From assembly GCA_031296305.1 (NCBI GenBank), contig JARLFZ010000001.1, positions 1 to 64,000 of the forward strand: DNA of 64,000 bases, in the 5' to 3' direction. The notes below the pieces were generated by a model, which saw nothing but the letters and a program-made list of their open reading frames with translations, searched no databases and was not told the origin of the DNA. Below are positions 1-8,633 of the stretch, in pieces (position 1 is the stretch's first letter; each line of letters starts with the position of its first letter). The DNA is from Occallatibacter sp. Its GTDB lineage: Bacteria; Acidobacteriota; Terriglobia; Terriglobales; Acidobacteriaceae. Both the position numbers and the translations under genes were made by a program.

Positions 1-146
1 GAAGGGGAACTCAAGGATTGCATGAGAGAGAACAGAGGAAAACATGCAGAGGCTGCGCCAGAAGGGGAAGTGTCCCAAAACAGGGCAGCAGGTGTCGACC
101 TTGGAGCAGGCCCTTTCTTCGTCTCTGTAGGCCGGTCTACAGCCGA

Positions 147-1205
147 TCAGGCAACTTTAGCTCGTGCTCTCGCTTTCTGTTCGTACATCGCAGCGTCAGC
201 CCGCCCTACAAGCTCGTTCATCTCCTCGTCGGCTCCATGTGCAGCCAGGCCGATCGAAGCATCGACGCGTAATTTGAGAGTCCCGATTTTTCCCGGCACA
301 TCGTAGTTGCCGCAGACCCATTTGCGCAGGCGCTCGGTCTGTGCCTCAGCCTCTTCAAGGCCGGAATCGAAGACCAGAATGAACTCGTCTCCGCCCCAGC
401 GTCCAATCATGTCTGTAGAGCGGCAGGCAGACCGCAACTCGCCGGCAAACTGCTTGAGCAGCTCATCGCCGGTCAGATGGCCATGCGCGTCGTTCACCTT
501 TTTGAAGCCATCTATATCGACGATAGCTACGCAAAAAGTCGCGCAGGATTCAATGCGCTTCTCGATCTGTGCCTCGACGTACACGCGGCTGTTCACGCCG
601 GTCAGCGCGTCGCGCGAAGCAATCTTCTCAGCCTCCTCTAACTTGGTCTGGTAGTCCTCCACCTGTTTCTTCAAGTGGTCGAGGACCTCCTTGCCTTCTT
701 CGGTCATGCGGTCAATCGACGTCTTCAGTTCCGCCGCACTGATGTCGATCGACGTCCGAATCTCTGTCAGGTCTTCAAGCGTGGCGATCGCCCTGAGCCG
801 CTCGGTGACCGCGCTCATCTGGTCCGCGCTGCGCTGATCGCGCGCGCTCACCGATTCCGCAGTGCGCGCCATAGTGAGAAGCATCTCTTTGACTTCGCGC
901 GCCGTCCCCTGGTAGTGACGCGCCGCGCCGCGGCCCCATGAGCGCAATTGTTCTCGCGCCTGTTCACCATGGGCTGCAAGTTGATCGCTCCTCATCGCCG
1001 GAGAAAGCTCCGCTCTCAGCCGCCCAAGAGATTGCTTCAAGGCATCGCCGAGCCCCGGACAGGCATCCAAACTGCAATGGCCCATCTCGAGCAAGGTTGA
1101 GCCGTAGATGTCGAGGGCCGCTGCGAATGGTTGCTGTTGAACGGCCTCAGCGTCCAGGTCAGAACCTGGCGAATTGGAATCGAGATACCTCTTGATTGAA
1201 ATCAT
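147..1205 (-). CDS. Soluble GGDEF diguanylate cyclase
   Basis: Predicted to make c-di-GMP from two GTP in the cytoplasm. The 352-residue protein has no membrane segment. A helical, probably coiled-coil N-terminal half (about residues 60-190) leads into a GGDEF domain with a DALTG start and an intact GGDEF signature. An RSTD sequence lies exactly five residues before GGDEF, which fits the RxxD inhibitory site of feedback-inhibited cyclases. The frame opens at 1289, but the ATG at 1205 is preceded by GAGGAG (spacing is short), while the upstream start has no ribosome site. No sensory domain was recognised. It is divergent from a second GGDEF gene. Confidence 0.85.
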   Translation of the reverse strand: MISIKRYLDSNSPGSDLDAEAVQQQPFAAALDIYGSTLLEMGHCSLDACPGLGDALKQSLGRLRAELSPAMRSDQLAAHGEQAREQLRSWGRGAARHYQGTAREVKEMLLTMARTAESVSARDQRSADQMSAVTERLRAIATLEDLTEIRTSIDISAAELKTSIDRMTEEGKEVLDHLKKQVEDYQTKLEEAEKIASRDALTGVNSRVYVEAQIEKRIESCATFCVAIVDIDGFKKVNDAHGHLTGDELLKQFAGELRSACRSTDMIGRWGGDEFILVFDSGLEEAEAQTERLRKWVCGNYDVPGKIGTLKLRVDASIGLAAHGADEEMNELVGRADAAMYEQKARARAKVA

Positions 1206-1589
1206 CCGCTCCTCGGAAGACCCATATTGGCGGGGCGTTTTCACGCAACACTGGCCTTCTGGTTTATCGGCGGAGTACGGTCGGATCATGAGGAACGCGA
1301 ACCCATTCGCTTATTAGTCTGAAATCTCTCAGGCATTGAAGAAGAGATGTTATTAAGTCGAGAAATCGAAGGGGCGCGGCGCGGCGATTCCTTTTTGAGC
1401 GTGCGCCCATCTCGTTGTCAATACGGGCACTTGCTCGTTTCTTCCCAAGGAAAGCGGCGAGAGATTACGAAAGTGCGCGCCAAATTTAATTCAAAGATCA
1501 ACAAGAGAGCTATCGTGAATATTAGAGAATTGCCGATCATATAGATTGGCAATTGTTTTGCTTCCACACCGCTTGCTGAGGTGGTCCTC
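1206..1589. other. Intergenic region between divergent GGDEF genes
   Basis: About 380 bases without a supportable gene. Short frames on both strands lack family resemblance and ribosome sites. The region should carry both promoters. The only clear structure is the inverted repeat at 1528-1554. Confidence 0.5.
1528..1554. promoter_or_regulatory. Inverted repeat upstream of membrane GGDEF gene
   Basis: Arms AATTGCCGATC and GATTGGCAATT flank an ATATA centre: eleven pairs, one of them G-U. It lies about 35 bases before the GTG start of the downstream gene. It could be an operator or a weak terminator, since GTTTTG follows. Confidence 0.4.
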
Positions 1590-2924
1590 GTGGACTTGAG
1601 CAAAATCCCAGACGTAGCAGCTGTGGCTCTGCTCACCGTGGCATTCTTCTCAGTAGCGCGGCGTGGACCAAAATCCTTTTCCAGCGTGTGGCTCGTTGGC
1701 TGGTTGATGATCGTTCTTCACTTTGCTGCTTTCTTGTTTCTAGGGGCACCAGATAACTTCGGCGTCGCGGCCGCCATTCTGGGCTCGGCAGCGCTCGCGT
1801 GGGCGGGCATCCTTTTTATGTGGGCAGCCGTTCCCTATCGCTGCCGCGTTTCGAGCCGCTGGATGCTGGCCGCGATCCTCTCGACGAACACGCTCTACAT
1901 TTTCGTCACCTGCATCGCGCCAGCTGCTCACTGGCTCCTGGCGCCGGCTGCGATTCTGATCGGCGCTCTGCCGCTCGTCATTTCGCTTTTGAATATACGC
2001 AAGCTCAACCATCCGCTGCGCTGGGGTTCGGTGCTGCTTTACTCCGCGCTTTCCGTCTTTCTTCTGGTGGTCGAGAACCGGCCCGGCAACGGCCCTGACC
2101 TGGCTCTGAACGCGGTGTTCTTCACTGTCTACTTTGGATGCTGCATCCATTTCTGGTATGCATATCGGCGCGCTACCGCGGGAGCCCTCATCACCGTTCT
2201 GGGATTTTTAGCCTGGGCGAGCGTTTTTACCATCGCGCCCGTCATCGGCACGCTTTTCCCCAACTTCCATCTCGAGGGTGAGGTTTGGAATCTGCCCAAA
2301 TACGTGGTGGCCGTGGGCATGATCCTGATCCTGCTCGAGGACCAGATCGAGCACAACAAATATCTCGCGCTGCATGACGAACTCACAGGCTTGCCCAACC
2401 GCAGGCTCTTTCAAGATCGATTGGCGAGTACCCTCGAGCGCGCGCGGCGCACAGGTTCGCAAGCAGCCCTCCTGATGATCGATCTGGACCGCTTCAAGCT
2501 AGTCAACGACACCGTAGGGCATCATATCGGCGACGAATTACTCAAGCACGTCGGCCGGCTTTTCGTAGGCCGGGTGCGGCGCACAGACACGGTGGCCCGC
2601 ACCGGAGGCGATGAGTTTTCGGTGGTGCTGGAAGAGCCCATGAATCGTCCAGATGTGGTGCGCGTAGCACGGACATTGACGCAACTGCTCGAGCCTCCCA
2701 TCCTCCTTGAAGGCAATACGGTGCATATTGGCGCCAGCGTGGGCATCGCGATCTTTCCTGACGATGCAGGCGATGTCGAAGCATTGTGCATAGCCGCCGA
2801 CCTGCGCATGTACGCCAGCAAGCGCGCAGCAAGGACCGACGAAGATCGCGCCGCCCCGGCCCCGATCCCCCCTGACCCTTTTCAGTCGACCGACCCCAAC
2901 TCCCGCCTGCAACTCGCCAAATAG
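1590..2924 (+). CDS. Membrane-bound GGDEF diguanylate cyclase
   Basis: Predicted inner-membrane diguanylate cyclase of 444 residues. About eight hydrophobic segments fill roughly the first 250 residues. They are followed by a GGDEF domain with DELTGLPNR, a DLDRFK metal-binding stretch and an ARTGGDEF signature. RRTD lies five residues before GGDEF, so the inhibitory site looks intact. The frame opens at GTG 1581, but GTG 1590 has GAGG eight bases upstream and is preferred. The membrane part presumably senses a signal, but no named sensor domain was recognised. A strong hairpin follows the stop codon. Confidence 0.85.
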   Translation: MDLSKIPDVAAVALLTVAFFSVARRGPKSFSSVWLVGWLMIVLHFAAFLFLGAPDNFGVAAAILGSAALAWAGILFMWAAVPYRCRVSSRWMLAAILSTNTLYIFVTCIAPAAHWLLAPAAILIGALPLVISLLNIRKLNHPLRWGSVLLYSALSVFLLVVENRPGNGPDLALNAVFFTVYFGCCIHFWYAYRRATAGALITVLGFLAWASVFTIAPVIGTLFPNFHLEGEVWNLPKYVVAVGMILILLEDQIEHNKYLALHDELTGLPNRRLFQDRLASTLERARRTGSQAALLMIDLDRFKLVNDTVGHHIGDELLKHVGRLFVGRVRRTDTVARTGGDEFSVVLEEPMNRPDVVRVARTLTQLLEPPILLEGNTVHIGASVGIAIFPDDAGDVEALCIAADLRMYASKRAARTDEDRAAPAPIPPDPFQSTDPNSRLQLAK

Positions 2925-2949
2925 CGGCAACACGTCACTCGTAAATACA

Positions 2950-2980
2950 AGAAGGCCCGAACCAATCGTCCGGGCCTTCT
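2950..2980. terminator. Bidirectional terminator between convergent genes
   Basis: A perfect ten-base stem, AGAAGGCCCG and CGGGCCTTCT, encloses an eleven-base loop. It lies between the convergent ends of the GGDEF gene (stop at 2924) and pnp (stop at 3007) and can serve both strands. The T-rich tails are short. Confidence 0.8.
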
Positions 2981-3006
2981 CGATTCACAACTGTGTTCGC
3001 TTATCC

Positions 3007-5448
3007 CTACCTGCCGCCCGGACCACGTCCACCACCGGCGCCCCCGCGACGGCGGCGACGACGGGCCGTGCCTACAGGCCGTCCTCCTGCAGCAGGTTGT
3101 TGGCCAACTGGTGCAGGCGCACCATCCACACGATTGAAGTTCGGCTCGTTCTCCTCGTCGAACTCTACCGCGCCATCTCCGTCGAAATCGTCGCCGCCCT
3201 CGATCAGAATCGTGCTCTGATTCGAAGTCGGCTGGCGTTCGTCGAATTCGTGCCGCGGGCGCGCCGGGGCCGGAGGCGCAAGCACTGGAGCGGGCGCGAA
3301 CGCAGGAGCCGCAGTCTCCTCGGTTTCAGCCGGGGCCGACTGTGCCAGCTTTGCCTTCTGCTCCTTGATCAGCGCCTTGCGGCTCAGCTTGATGCGATTG
3401 CCTTCAATGGCGAGAACCTTCACCATCACCTGATCGCCTTCGCGCAGCTCGTCCTTGACCTCCTTCACGCGGTGTTCCGCGATTTCGGAGATGTGCAACA
3501 GGCCGTCGGTGCCCGGGAAGAGTTCGACAAATGCGCCGAACTCTGCGAGGCGCACCACCTTGCCCAGGTAGACTTTGCCGATCTCGGGAACGGCGGTGAG
3601 GTTGCTGATAATCTCGAGAGCTTTCTTGAGGCCTTCAGCATCGCTCGACGCCACGCTCACCTTGCCGGTGTCGTCCACGTCGATCTTGGCGCCTGTCTGC
3701 TCCACAATGCCGCGAATCGTCGCGCCACCCTTGCCGATGAGGTCGCGGATCTTGTCCGTGGGAATCATCACGGTCTCGATGCGCGGTGCATACTTCGAAC
3801 GCTCCACGCGCGGACCATCAAGCTCGGCATCCATCTTGTCCAAAAGGAACAACCGTCCACGCCGCGCCTGCTCCATCGCTTGCTGCAGGATCTCGCGCGT
3901 CAGGCCGCCGATTTTGATGTCCATCTGCAGCGCCGTAATTCCCTTGCGCGTTCCAGCTACTTTGAAGTCCATGTCGCCGTAGTGATCTTCCGCGCCGGCA
4001 ATGTCGGTAAGAATGGCATAGTCGTCGCCTTCCTTCACCAGGCCCATGGCCACGCCGGCCACTGCGCCTTTCAACTTGATGCCCGCGTCAAAGAGCGCCA
4101 GGCTGGCTCCGCACACCGAAGCCATCGACGACGAACCGTTCGACTCCAGAATGTCGGAGACAATGCGGATCGAATACGGCGATTCATCGGCACCCGGTAA
4201 CACGGCAGTGATGGCCCGCTCTGCCAGGGCTCCGTGACCCACCTCGCGGCGGCCCACGCCGGTCATGCGGCCGGTCTCACCCACGCTGAACGGCGGGAAG
4301 TTGTAGTGGAGCATGAAGCTCTTGCGTTGCTCGCCCTCGTAGGATTCGAGGCGCTGCGAGTCGTCCATGGTGCCCAGCGTTGCCGTCACCAGGGCCTGCG
4401 TCTCGCCACGCGTAAACAGTGCCGATCCGTGCGTGCGGGGCAGAACACTCGTCTCAATGCTGATGGGGCGAATCTCGTCGAAGGCGCGGCGGTCGGGCCG
4501 AATGCGTTCCTTCGTCACCTGCTCGCGGAAGCTCCGCTCGCGCAACTGTTCGTAATAATGAGCCAGCTTTTTCTTGGCCGCGGCATCGTCCGCCGGAAGT
4601 TCTGCTGCCAGCTCATCCTTGATCTGCTTGATCAGCGCGTAACTCTCGGTTTTGCCGTGCGTCTTGGTGTCGAGGGCATCCTTCAACCGGTCGCCGATCT
4701 TCGCCTTCAACTCCGCGTAATATGCTTCATCGAACTCGGGCGCTGTAAACGCTCGCTTGGCTTTGCCAGCCTTGGCAACGAGATCATCGATTGCAGCAAC
4801 GATCTTCTTGATTTCCCCGTGTGCAAACTCAATCGCCGCGAGAATTACTTCTTCGGTTTCTTCTTTCGCGCCCGACTCGATCATCACGATGCCGTCTTTG
4901 TGGCCCACCACCATGATGTTCAGCGTGGTCTCCTTGCGCTCGGTGTAAGTGGGGTTCACCACGAACTCGCCGTTCACACGGCCTACGCGCACCGCGCCTA
5001 CCGTGGCGCCAAACGGAATGTCAGACAGAGCCACGGCCGCGGCTGCGCCGTTAATTCCAATCACGTCGGGGTCGTTCTCCTTATCCGCGGAAAGCACCAG
5101 CACAATCAACTGCGTTTCATTGCGAAATCCATCGGGGAAGAGCGGACGCAGGGGCCGATCGATCTGGCGGCAGGTCAGAATCTCTTTTTCGCTGGGGCGG
5201 CCTTCGCGCTTGATAAAGCCGCCGGGAATGCGCCCGCCGGCGTAGGTGTACTCACGGTAATCCACCGTGAGGGGGAAGAAGTCGATTCCCTCCCGGGGAT
5301 CGGGAGAGGCCACAGCGGTGGCCAGAACCACGGTTTCGCCCGTGGTGACCAGTGCAGCGCCAGAGGCTTGCTTGGCCATGCGACCGGTCTCAAAGACCAG
5401 TCGTTTGCCGCCGGCAAGCTCGACGGCTACTTCATGCTTCGTAGACAT
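3007..5448 (-). CDS. pnp: Polyribonucleotide nucleotidyltransferase (PNPase)
   Basis: 3'-5' phosphorolytic exoribonuclease of RNA decay. The 813-residue protein has the two RNase PH-like halves, a KH domain (IGKGGATIRGI motif, about residues 560-620) and an S1 domain (about 625-692). After residue 694 comes an unusual tail of about 119 residues: Ala/Pro/Glu-rich, then acidic, then ending in arginine and glycine runs. PNPases are usually near 700 residues, so the tail is an extension that probably binds RNA or a degradosome partner. GAGG lies five bases before the ATG. It follows rpsO in the conserved rpsO-pnp order. Confidence 0.97.
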   Translation of the reverse strand: MSTKHEVAVELAGGKRLVFETGRMAKQASGAALVTTGETVVLATAVASPDPREGIDFFPLTVDYREYTYAGGRIPGGFIKREGRPSEKEILTCRQIDRPLRPLFPDGFRNETQLIVLVLSADKENDPDVIGINGAAAAVALSDIPFGATVGAVRVGRVNGEFVVNPTYTERKETTLNIMVVGHKDGIVMIESGAKEETEEVILAAIEFAHGEIKKIVAAIDDLVAKAGKAKRAFTAPEFDEAYYAELKAKIGDRLKDALDTKTHGKTESYALIKQIKDELAAELPADDAAAKKKLAHYYEQLRERSFREQVTKERIRPDRRAFDEIRPISIETSVLPRTHGSALFTRGETQALVTATLGTMDDSQRLESYEGEQRKSFMLHYNFPPFSVGETGRMTGVGRREVGHGALAERAITAVLPGADESPYSIRIVSDILESNGSSSMASVCGASLALFDAGIKLKGAVAGVAMGLVKEGDDYAILTDIAGAEDHYGDMDFKVAGTRKGITALQMDIKIGGLTREILQQAMEQARRGRLFLLDKMDAELDGPRVERSKYAPRIETVMIPTDKIRDLIGKGGATIRGIVEQTGAKIDVDDTGKVSVASSDAEGLKKALEIISNLTAVPEIGKVYLGKVVRLAEFGAFVELFPGTDGLLHISEIAEHRVKEVKDELREGDQVMVKVLAIEGNRIKLSRKALIKEQKAKLAQSAPAETEETAAPAFAPAPVLAPPAPARPRHEFDERQPTSNQSTILIEGGDDFDGDGAVEFDEENEPNFNRVDGAPAPVGQQPAAGGRPVGTARRRRRRGGAGGGRGPGGR

Positions 5449-5590
5449 AGAGTCCTCGTTTCATTTTGTTCGCTTGGGATACTTGTGTGGGGATCGCGCT
5501 ACATGCGCGCAAGGAACACGGATGCGCAAGGCCGGGCAGCCCATGCAGGGCGCCGGCCGCGGCTTGGTCCGGTGTTCCGTATCGGATGGG

Positions 5591-5611
5591 GACCGGGACC
5601 ATTGTCCGGTC
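5591..5611 (-). other. Hairpin in the rpsO-pnp spacer
   Basis: GACCGG and CCGGTC arms enclose a nine-base loop in the 195-base spacer, about 140 bases before the pnp start. In enterobacteria the pnp leader folds into a hairpin used in autoregulation by RNase III and PNPase. Whether this one does the same cannot be seen from sequence. Confidence 0.35.
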
Positions 5612-5643
5612 TGGGTGCTTCCGGTTCAACGTGAGCTTTCTGA

Positions 5644-5910
5644 CTACTTGCGGATGCCGAGTTTGCCGATTACGTCGCGATAGCGATCGGAATCATGCGT
5701 TTTCAGGTAGTCCAGCAGGCGGCGGCGCTTGCTGACCAGCATCAATAACCCACGCCGGGATGCGTGATCCTTCTTGTGGGCCTTGAAGTGCTCGGTCAGG
5801 TCGCCGATCCGCTCACTCAGAATCGCGATTTGAACTTCCGGCGATCCGGTATCCGTCTCGTGGGTGCGGAAGCGCTTGATTAGGTCGGTCTTTTTTTGAG
5901 TCGCCAGCAC
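5644..5910 (-). CDS. rpsO: 30S ribosomal protein S15
   Basis: Primary 16S rRNA-binding protein of the small-subunit platform. At 88 residues it is full length for S15 and shows the expected core ([12 protein letters not shown], then [16 protein letters not shown]). The start is GTG at 5910 with an AGGAG site 11 bases upstream. It heads the rpsO-pnp pair on the minus strand, and S15 is commonly autoregulated through its own leader. Confidence 0.98.
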   Translation of the reverse strand: MLATQKKTDLIKRFRTHETDTGSPEVQIAILSERIGDLTEHFKAHKKDHASRRGLLMLVSKRRRLLDYLKTHDSDRYRDVIGKLGIRK

Positions 5911-6100
5911 GGCGTGAATTACTCCTCTTTTTTCTCGTGTCCACTCTTCAGTGTCTATTGAAAGACTAACATAACGCTGCCGTTGGGCAACTCATGTGGC
6001 AAGATGAACCATAGTTCCAACGTAGTCTGCTCGGGAACGACGCGGGGCACCGCAGTTTGCTCTTGGGCAGTTTTCCGCGCTGAAGTCGCACATGCGGCCG

Positions 6101-7141
6101 CTACGGCTGCGCGTCCAGCCAATAATTAGCCCGTGCCACAATCCGCGCCCCGTAATCCTGCGTCGTCCGCACGCGAATGGTGTGCAGCCCGGGAGACAGA
6201 TCGGTTGGCCTGAAGGTAATCAGATAGCGGTTGCGCGCGTCCTTCGCCGCAGACATCACCCGCGCTTCGAAGCGCTTGTCCCCAACAAAAGTTGTGTACT
6301 CGCCGCCGCTCTCCACAGCTACTTCCTTGGCGACATTCTTTTTGAACGCCTTGATCGCCATCACCAGCGCGGAAACTATGTTCATCGTGGCTTGGTCGGG
6401 CGAGGAGTCCTTGACATCGTGGCCTAACTCGGCCAGCGCCGGCGAAAACGAAACACTCAGCACCAGCACATCAGACTCACCGATCTTCTGAATCAGTTGC
6501 GCCGGCTTGGTGTGCTTGCTGCCGCTGTCGCGCTCTTCACTGATGAGCAAAAGCACGCGGCGGAAGTCCTTGGGCTGCATCTCCAGCAGAGTCACGGCGT
6601 AATTCACGGTGTCCAGAATGGCCGCGCCCCCATCGCCAGGCTCCAGTCTTTTCAGATCGGAGTTGATCTGATCGCCGTCGTGCGTGTAATCCTCAAGCAG
6701 ATGCGGCACGGAATCGAAGCCCACCAGCGCAGCTCTGCTCCGCGGATCGGTAAGAAACACATCGAGCAGCGGCCCCATCTTGGCGAGTTTGTCGAACTCC
6801 AGCACGCTGGCGCCTCCTTGCTCTATGGCGACAACCAGGGCCACCGGCGCAGTGTCCATCTCCTCCTGCACGCGAATCTTTTGCGGCACGCCGTTATCTT
6901 CAAGAGAGAAATCGCCCGCCTTCAGACCGTAGACAATCCCGCCGCCGCGCTTTTCCACGAGTGTCGGCACCAGCACTTCGGTGGTTGTCACACGCAAATT
7001 CGCCGCTTCGCCCTGAGGGACCGGCATGGGCTGCGGAGGCTCGGCGGGAGGCAGTTGTTGCGCGCAAACCGCGGCCACCTGCGCCAGCATGATCCCGGCA
7101 AAAAACAGAAACCGTCGAGTTGTTAACAGGTCGGCGATCAC
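6101..7141 (-). CDS. Secreted VWFA-related protein, MIDAS degenerate
   Basis: About 346 residues if started at GTG 7141. That start gives a signal peptide (TTRR, then a hydrophobic stretch ending VCAQQ). The open frame continues to 7459, but those 106 residues are repeat-derived low-complexity sequence. A VWFA-like fold follows (VALVVAIEQGG, then VGFDSV, then GGAAILDTVNYA, then RRVLLLISEERDSGS). It resembles the VWFA-related proteins expanded in Acidobacteria. The usual first metal-site motif DxSxS is absent (AIEQGGA instead), so metal-dependent ligand binding is doubtful. No ribosome site decides the start. Role unknown. Confidence 0.75.
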   Translation of the reverse strand: MIADLLTTRRFLFFAGIMLAQVAAVCAQQLPPAEPPQPMPVPQGEAANLRVTTTEVLVPTLVEKRGGGIVYGLKAGDFSLEDNGVPQKIRVQEEMDTAPVALVVAIEQGGASVLEFDKLAKMGPLLDVFLTDPRSRAALVGFDSVPHLLEDYTHDGDQINSDLKRLEPGDGGAAILDTVNYAVTLLEMQPKDFRRVLLLISEERDSGSKHTKPAQLIQKIGESDVLVLSVSFSPALAELGHDVKDSSPDQATMNIVSALVMAIKAFKKNVAKEVAVESGGEYTTFVGDKRFEARVMSAAKDARNRYLITFRPTDLSPGLHTIRVRTTQDYGARIVARANYWLDAQP

Positions 7142-7204
7142 TTTGGTGAAATTGACTGTACAGACGAAATCTCTCAGCCCGCTAGTCCCCTTCTCGAGCC
7201 CTGC

Positions 7205-7236
7205 GTTCTTGTTCCCTTGTTCCCTGCCGGGGTCCC
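7205..7236 (-). repeat. Heptad-type tandem repeat (AGGGAAC)
   Basis: On the minus strand it reads as units of about seven to eight bases of the form CAGGGAA, CAAGGGAA, CAAGAA. It lies 55 bases after the stop codon of the 74-residue gene. A further GAGGGACC unit lies at about 7270-7280. It belongs to the same class as the arrays at 11669, 16060, 51349 and 54747. Confidence 0.6.
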
Positions 7237-7290
7237 CGGCGAGCGGTCTTTGCTCGCAGGGGTGGCTTGGTCCCTCGTTACCTGCTGCAT

Positions 7291-7515
7291 TTACACTCGT
7301 TTGCGTGCTTCGCGCTCGAGCTCGCCCGTCCAGGCGAGAAAGCGCAGAAGTTCCCCGCGGCTTGTCCAAAGAAAACCAAGGACGCTTTTGGCGGTCAACG
7401 ATTCGGCACGCCGGCCGGAATAAGTCTCCACGCGCCAGCGCAAATAGGGGCTGCGCCACGGCGCAAACCGGTACCCGCGCGTCGCGTTCCAGAGAAATCG
7501 CACTGCTGCGAACAC
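7291..7515 (-). CDS. Small conserved-looking hypothetical protein (74 aa)
   Basis: A 74-residue basic, tryptophan- and arginine-rich protein with a NATRGYRFAPWRSPYLRWR stretch and a C-terminal WTSRGELLRFL segment. The GTG start at 7515 has AGAGGGG five bases upstream. Its amino-acid composition is balanced, unlike the GC-driven shadow frames around it, and I recall similar short proteins in acidobacteria. There is no signal peptide and no recognised domain. It lies between flgL and the VWFA-like gene on the same strand. Function unknown. Confidence 0.6.
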   Translation of the reverse strand: MFAAVRFLWNATRGYRFAPWRSPYLRWRVETYSGRRAESLTAKSVLGFLWTSRGELLRFLAWTGELEREARKRV

Positions 7516-7566
7516 GAGATCCCCTCTCGCATTCAGTATAGAGAATGCGCCGCAGGGTGCGATTGA

Positions 7567-8478
7567 TCAGTGCAGCTTGGAGAAGAGGTTGTTGGAAGTG
7601 GATTCGAGCTGCGCGATAACGTCTTCCAGAGCTGTCTGCTGGGTTTCCGCCAGGGAGAGTTGCGTCGACACCGTGGGAATATCGGCTTGCATCAGATCGG
7701 TCTGCGCTGTCGTCAGTTGTGTCTTTTCATTTGTCACCGCGCTCGACGCCGCGCCGAGTTGGGTAATCGAATTGTCGACGGTCACACGTTGCTGCGAAAC
7801 GTAGTTCAAGGCCGTTCCCAGGGCTTCTGTGTCGCTCACCGCCTGCGAAGTGTTCACCGTGCCGGAAGAATAATCGGCCACCAGCGCGTTGAGCGCGCCA
7901 AAAACACTGTTCTCGCCGCTGCCCAGAAAAATCTGATCTCCCGGAACATTGAGCTGGATCTTCTGCCCGTTCGGCAGCCCGAGATAATTCACGTCTTCAT
8001 CGCCGCCGTACGTCGTGACTCCGGCCGAAGAGGTTGTCAATGTAGAAAACGGCGCCGTGCTTGTTTGCCCACCGGCAAAAATATATTGGCCCAAGTAACT
8101 TGTATTGGCTAGCGATTCCACTTCGTTGAGAATGCCAGAAATTTGGTTAGCAATCGATTTCACATCGCTGGCGCTCATGGTTCCATTGTTCGCACCGGTG
8201 GCCAGGGATACGGCCTGCGTCAACTCGCTCACCACACTGCCCAGTGCGGAATCGGCCACCTGCAGCTGCCCCGTGACCAGGTTCGAACTCGCAGTGAATG
8301 AGTCGTCCTGCTGAATCTGGTTGAGCAGCAGGACATTCTGGCCCGCCCCCACCGGATCCTTGCTCAATGAGGTGATGCTTACCCCGCTCGACAGTTCCGA
8401 GCTTAGCTGCTGCTCGTTGGATTGCGCCTCATCGAGCGAACCCACAAGGTTCGTAATGTACGAAGGATCGACCCGCAT
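7567..8478 (-). CDS. flgL: Flagellar hook-associated protein 3
   Basis: Second junction protein between hook and filament. The 303-residue protein has the flagellin-like N terminus typical of FlgL (MRVDPSYITNLVGSLDEAQ) and a C-terminal helix rich in Gln, Thr and Leu (SLAETQQTALEDVIAQL). The frame opens at 8559, but ATG 8478 begins the family-conserved N terminus and has AGGAG upstream. It is the last gene of the flagellar cluster, directly after flgK. Exported through the flagellar type III apparatus, so it has no signal peptide. Confidence 0.92.
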   Translation of the reverse strand: MRVDPSYITNLVGSLDEAQSNEQQLSSELSSGVSITSLSKDPVGAGQNVLLLNQIQQDDSFTASSNLVTGQLQVADSALGSVVSELTQAVSLATGANNGTMSASDVKSIANQISGILNEVESLANTSYLGQYIFAGGQTSTAPFSTLTTSSAGVTTYGGDEDVNYLGLPNGQKIQLNVPGDQIFLGSGENSVFGALNALVADYSSGTVNTSQAVSDTEALGTALNYVSQQRVTVDNSITQLGAASSAVTNEKTQLTTAQTDLMQADIPTVSTQLSLAETQQTALEDVIAQLESTSNNLFSKLH

Positions 8479-8597
8479 CTCATAAGCTCCTGGTTTCCAG
8501 CCGCTAGCCTCTCGTTGCTCCCAGCTGTGACCGACCTGATCGCCGCGCATAGAAACCAAGTCCTGTTCTTGGCGACCGTGCCGGTTCTACCTCGATC

Positions 8598-8633
8598 AAG
8601 CTAGTAGCTGGAAGCTAGTAGCTAAAAGCTGTT
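8598..8633 (-). repeat. Heptad tandem repeat abutting the flgK stop
   Basis: Five seven-base units of the form NNNAGCT (AACAGCT, TTTAGCT, ACTAGCT, TCCAGCT, ACTAGCT) on the minus strand, beginning at the base after the flgK stop codon. The sequence differs entirely from the AGGGA arrays elsewhere, but period and position match. Confidence 0.8.

Noticed and set aside
1-146. End of an upstream gene at the left edge
   Set aside because: Short frames exist on the plus strand but none shows family resemblance or a ribosome site; left unannotated.
1347-1544. 65-codon plus-strand frame between the GGDEF genes
   Set aside because: The purine-rich stretch before its ATG is too close to serve as a ribosome site, the composition is unconvincing, and no family resemblance was seen.
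7142-7459. N-terminal extension of the VWFA-like protein
   Set aside because: It would place 106 low-complexity residues translated from repeat sequence before a clear signal peptide and would overlap the 74-residue gene.
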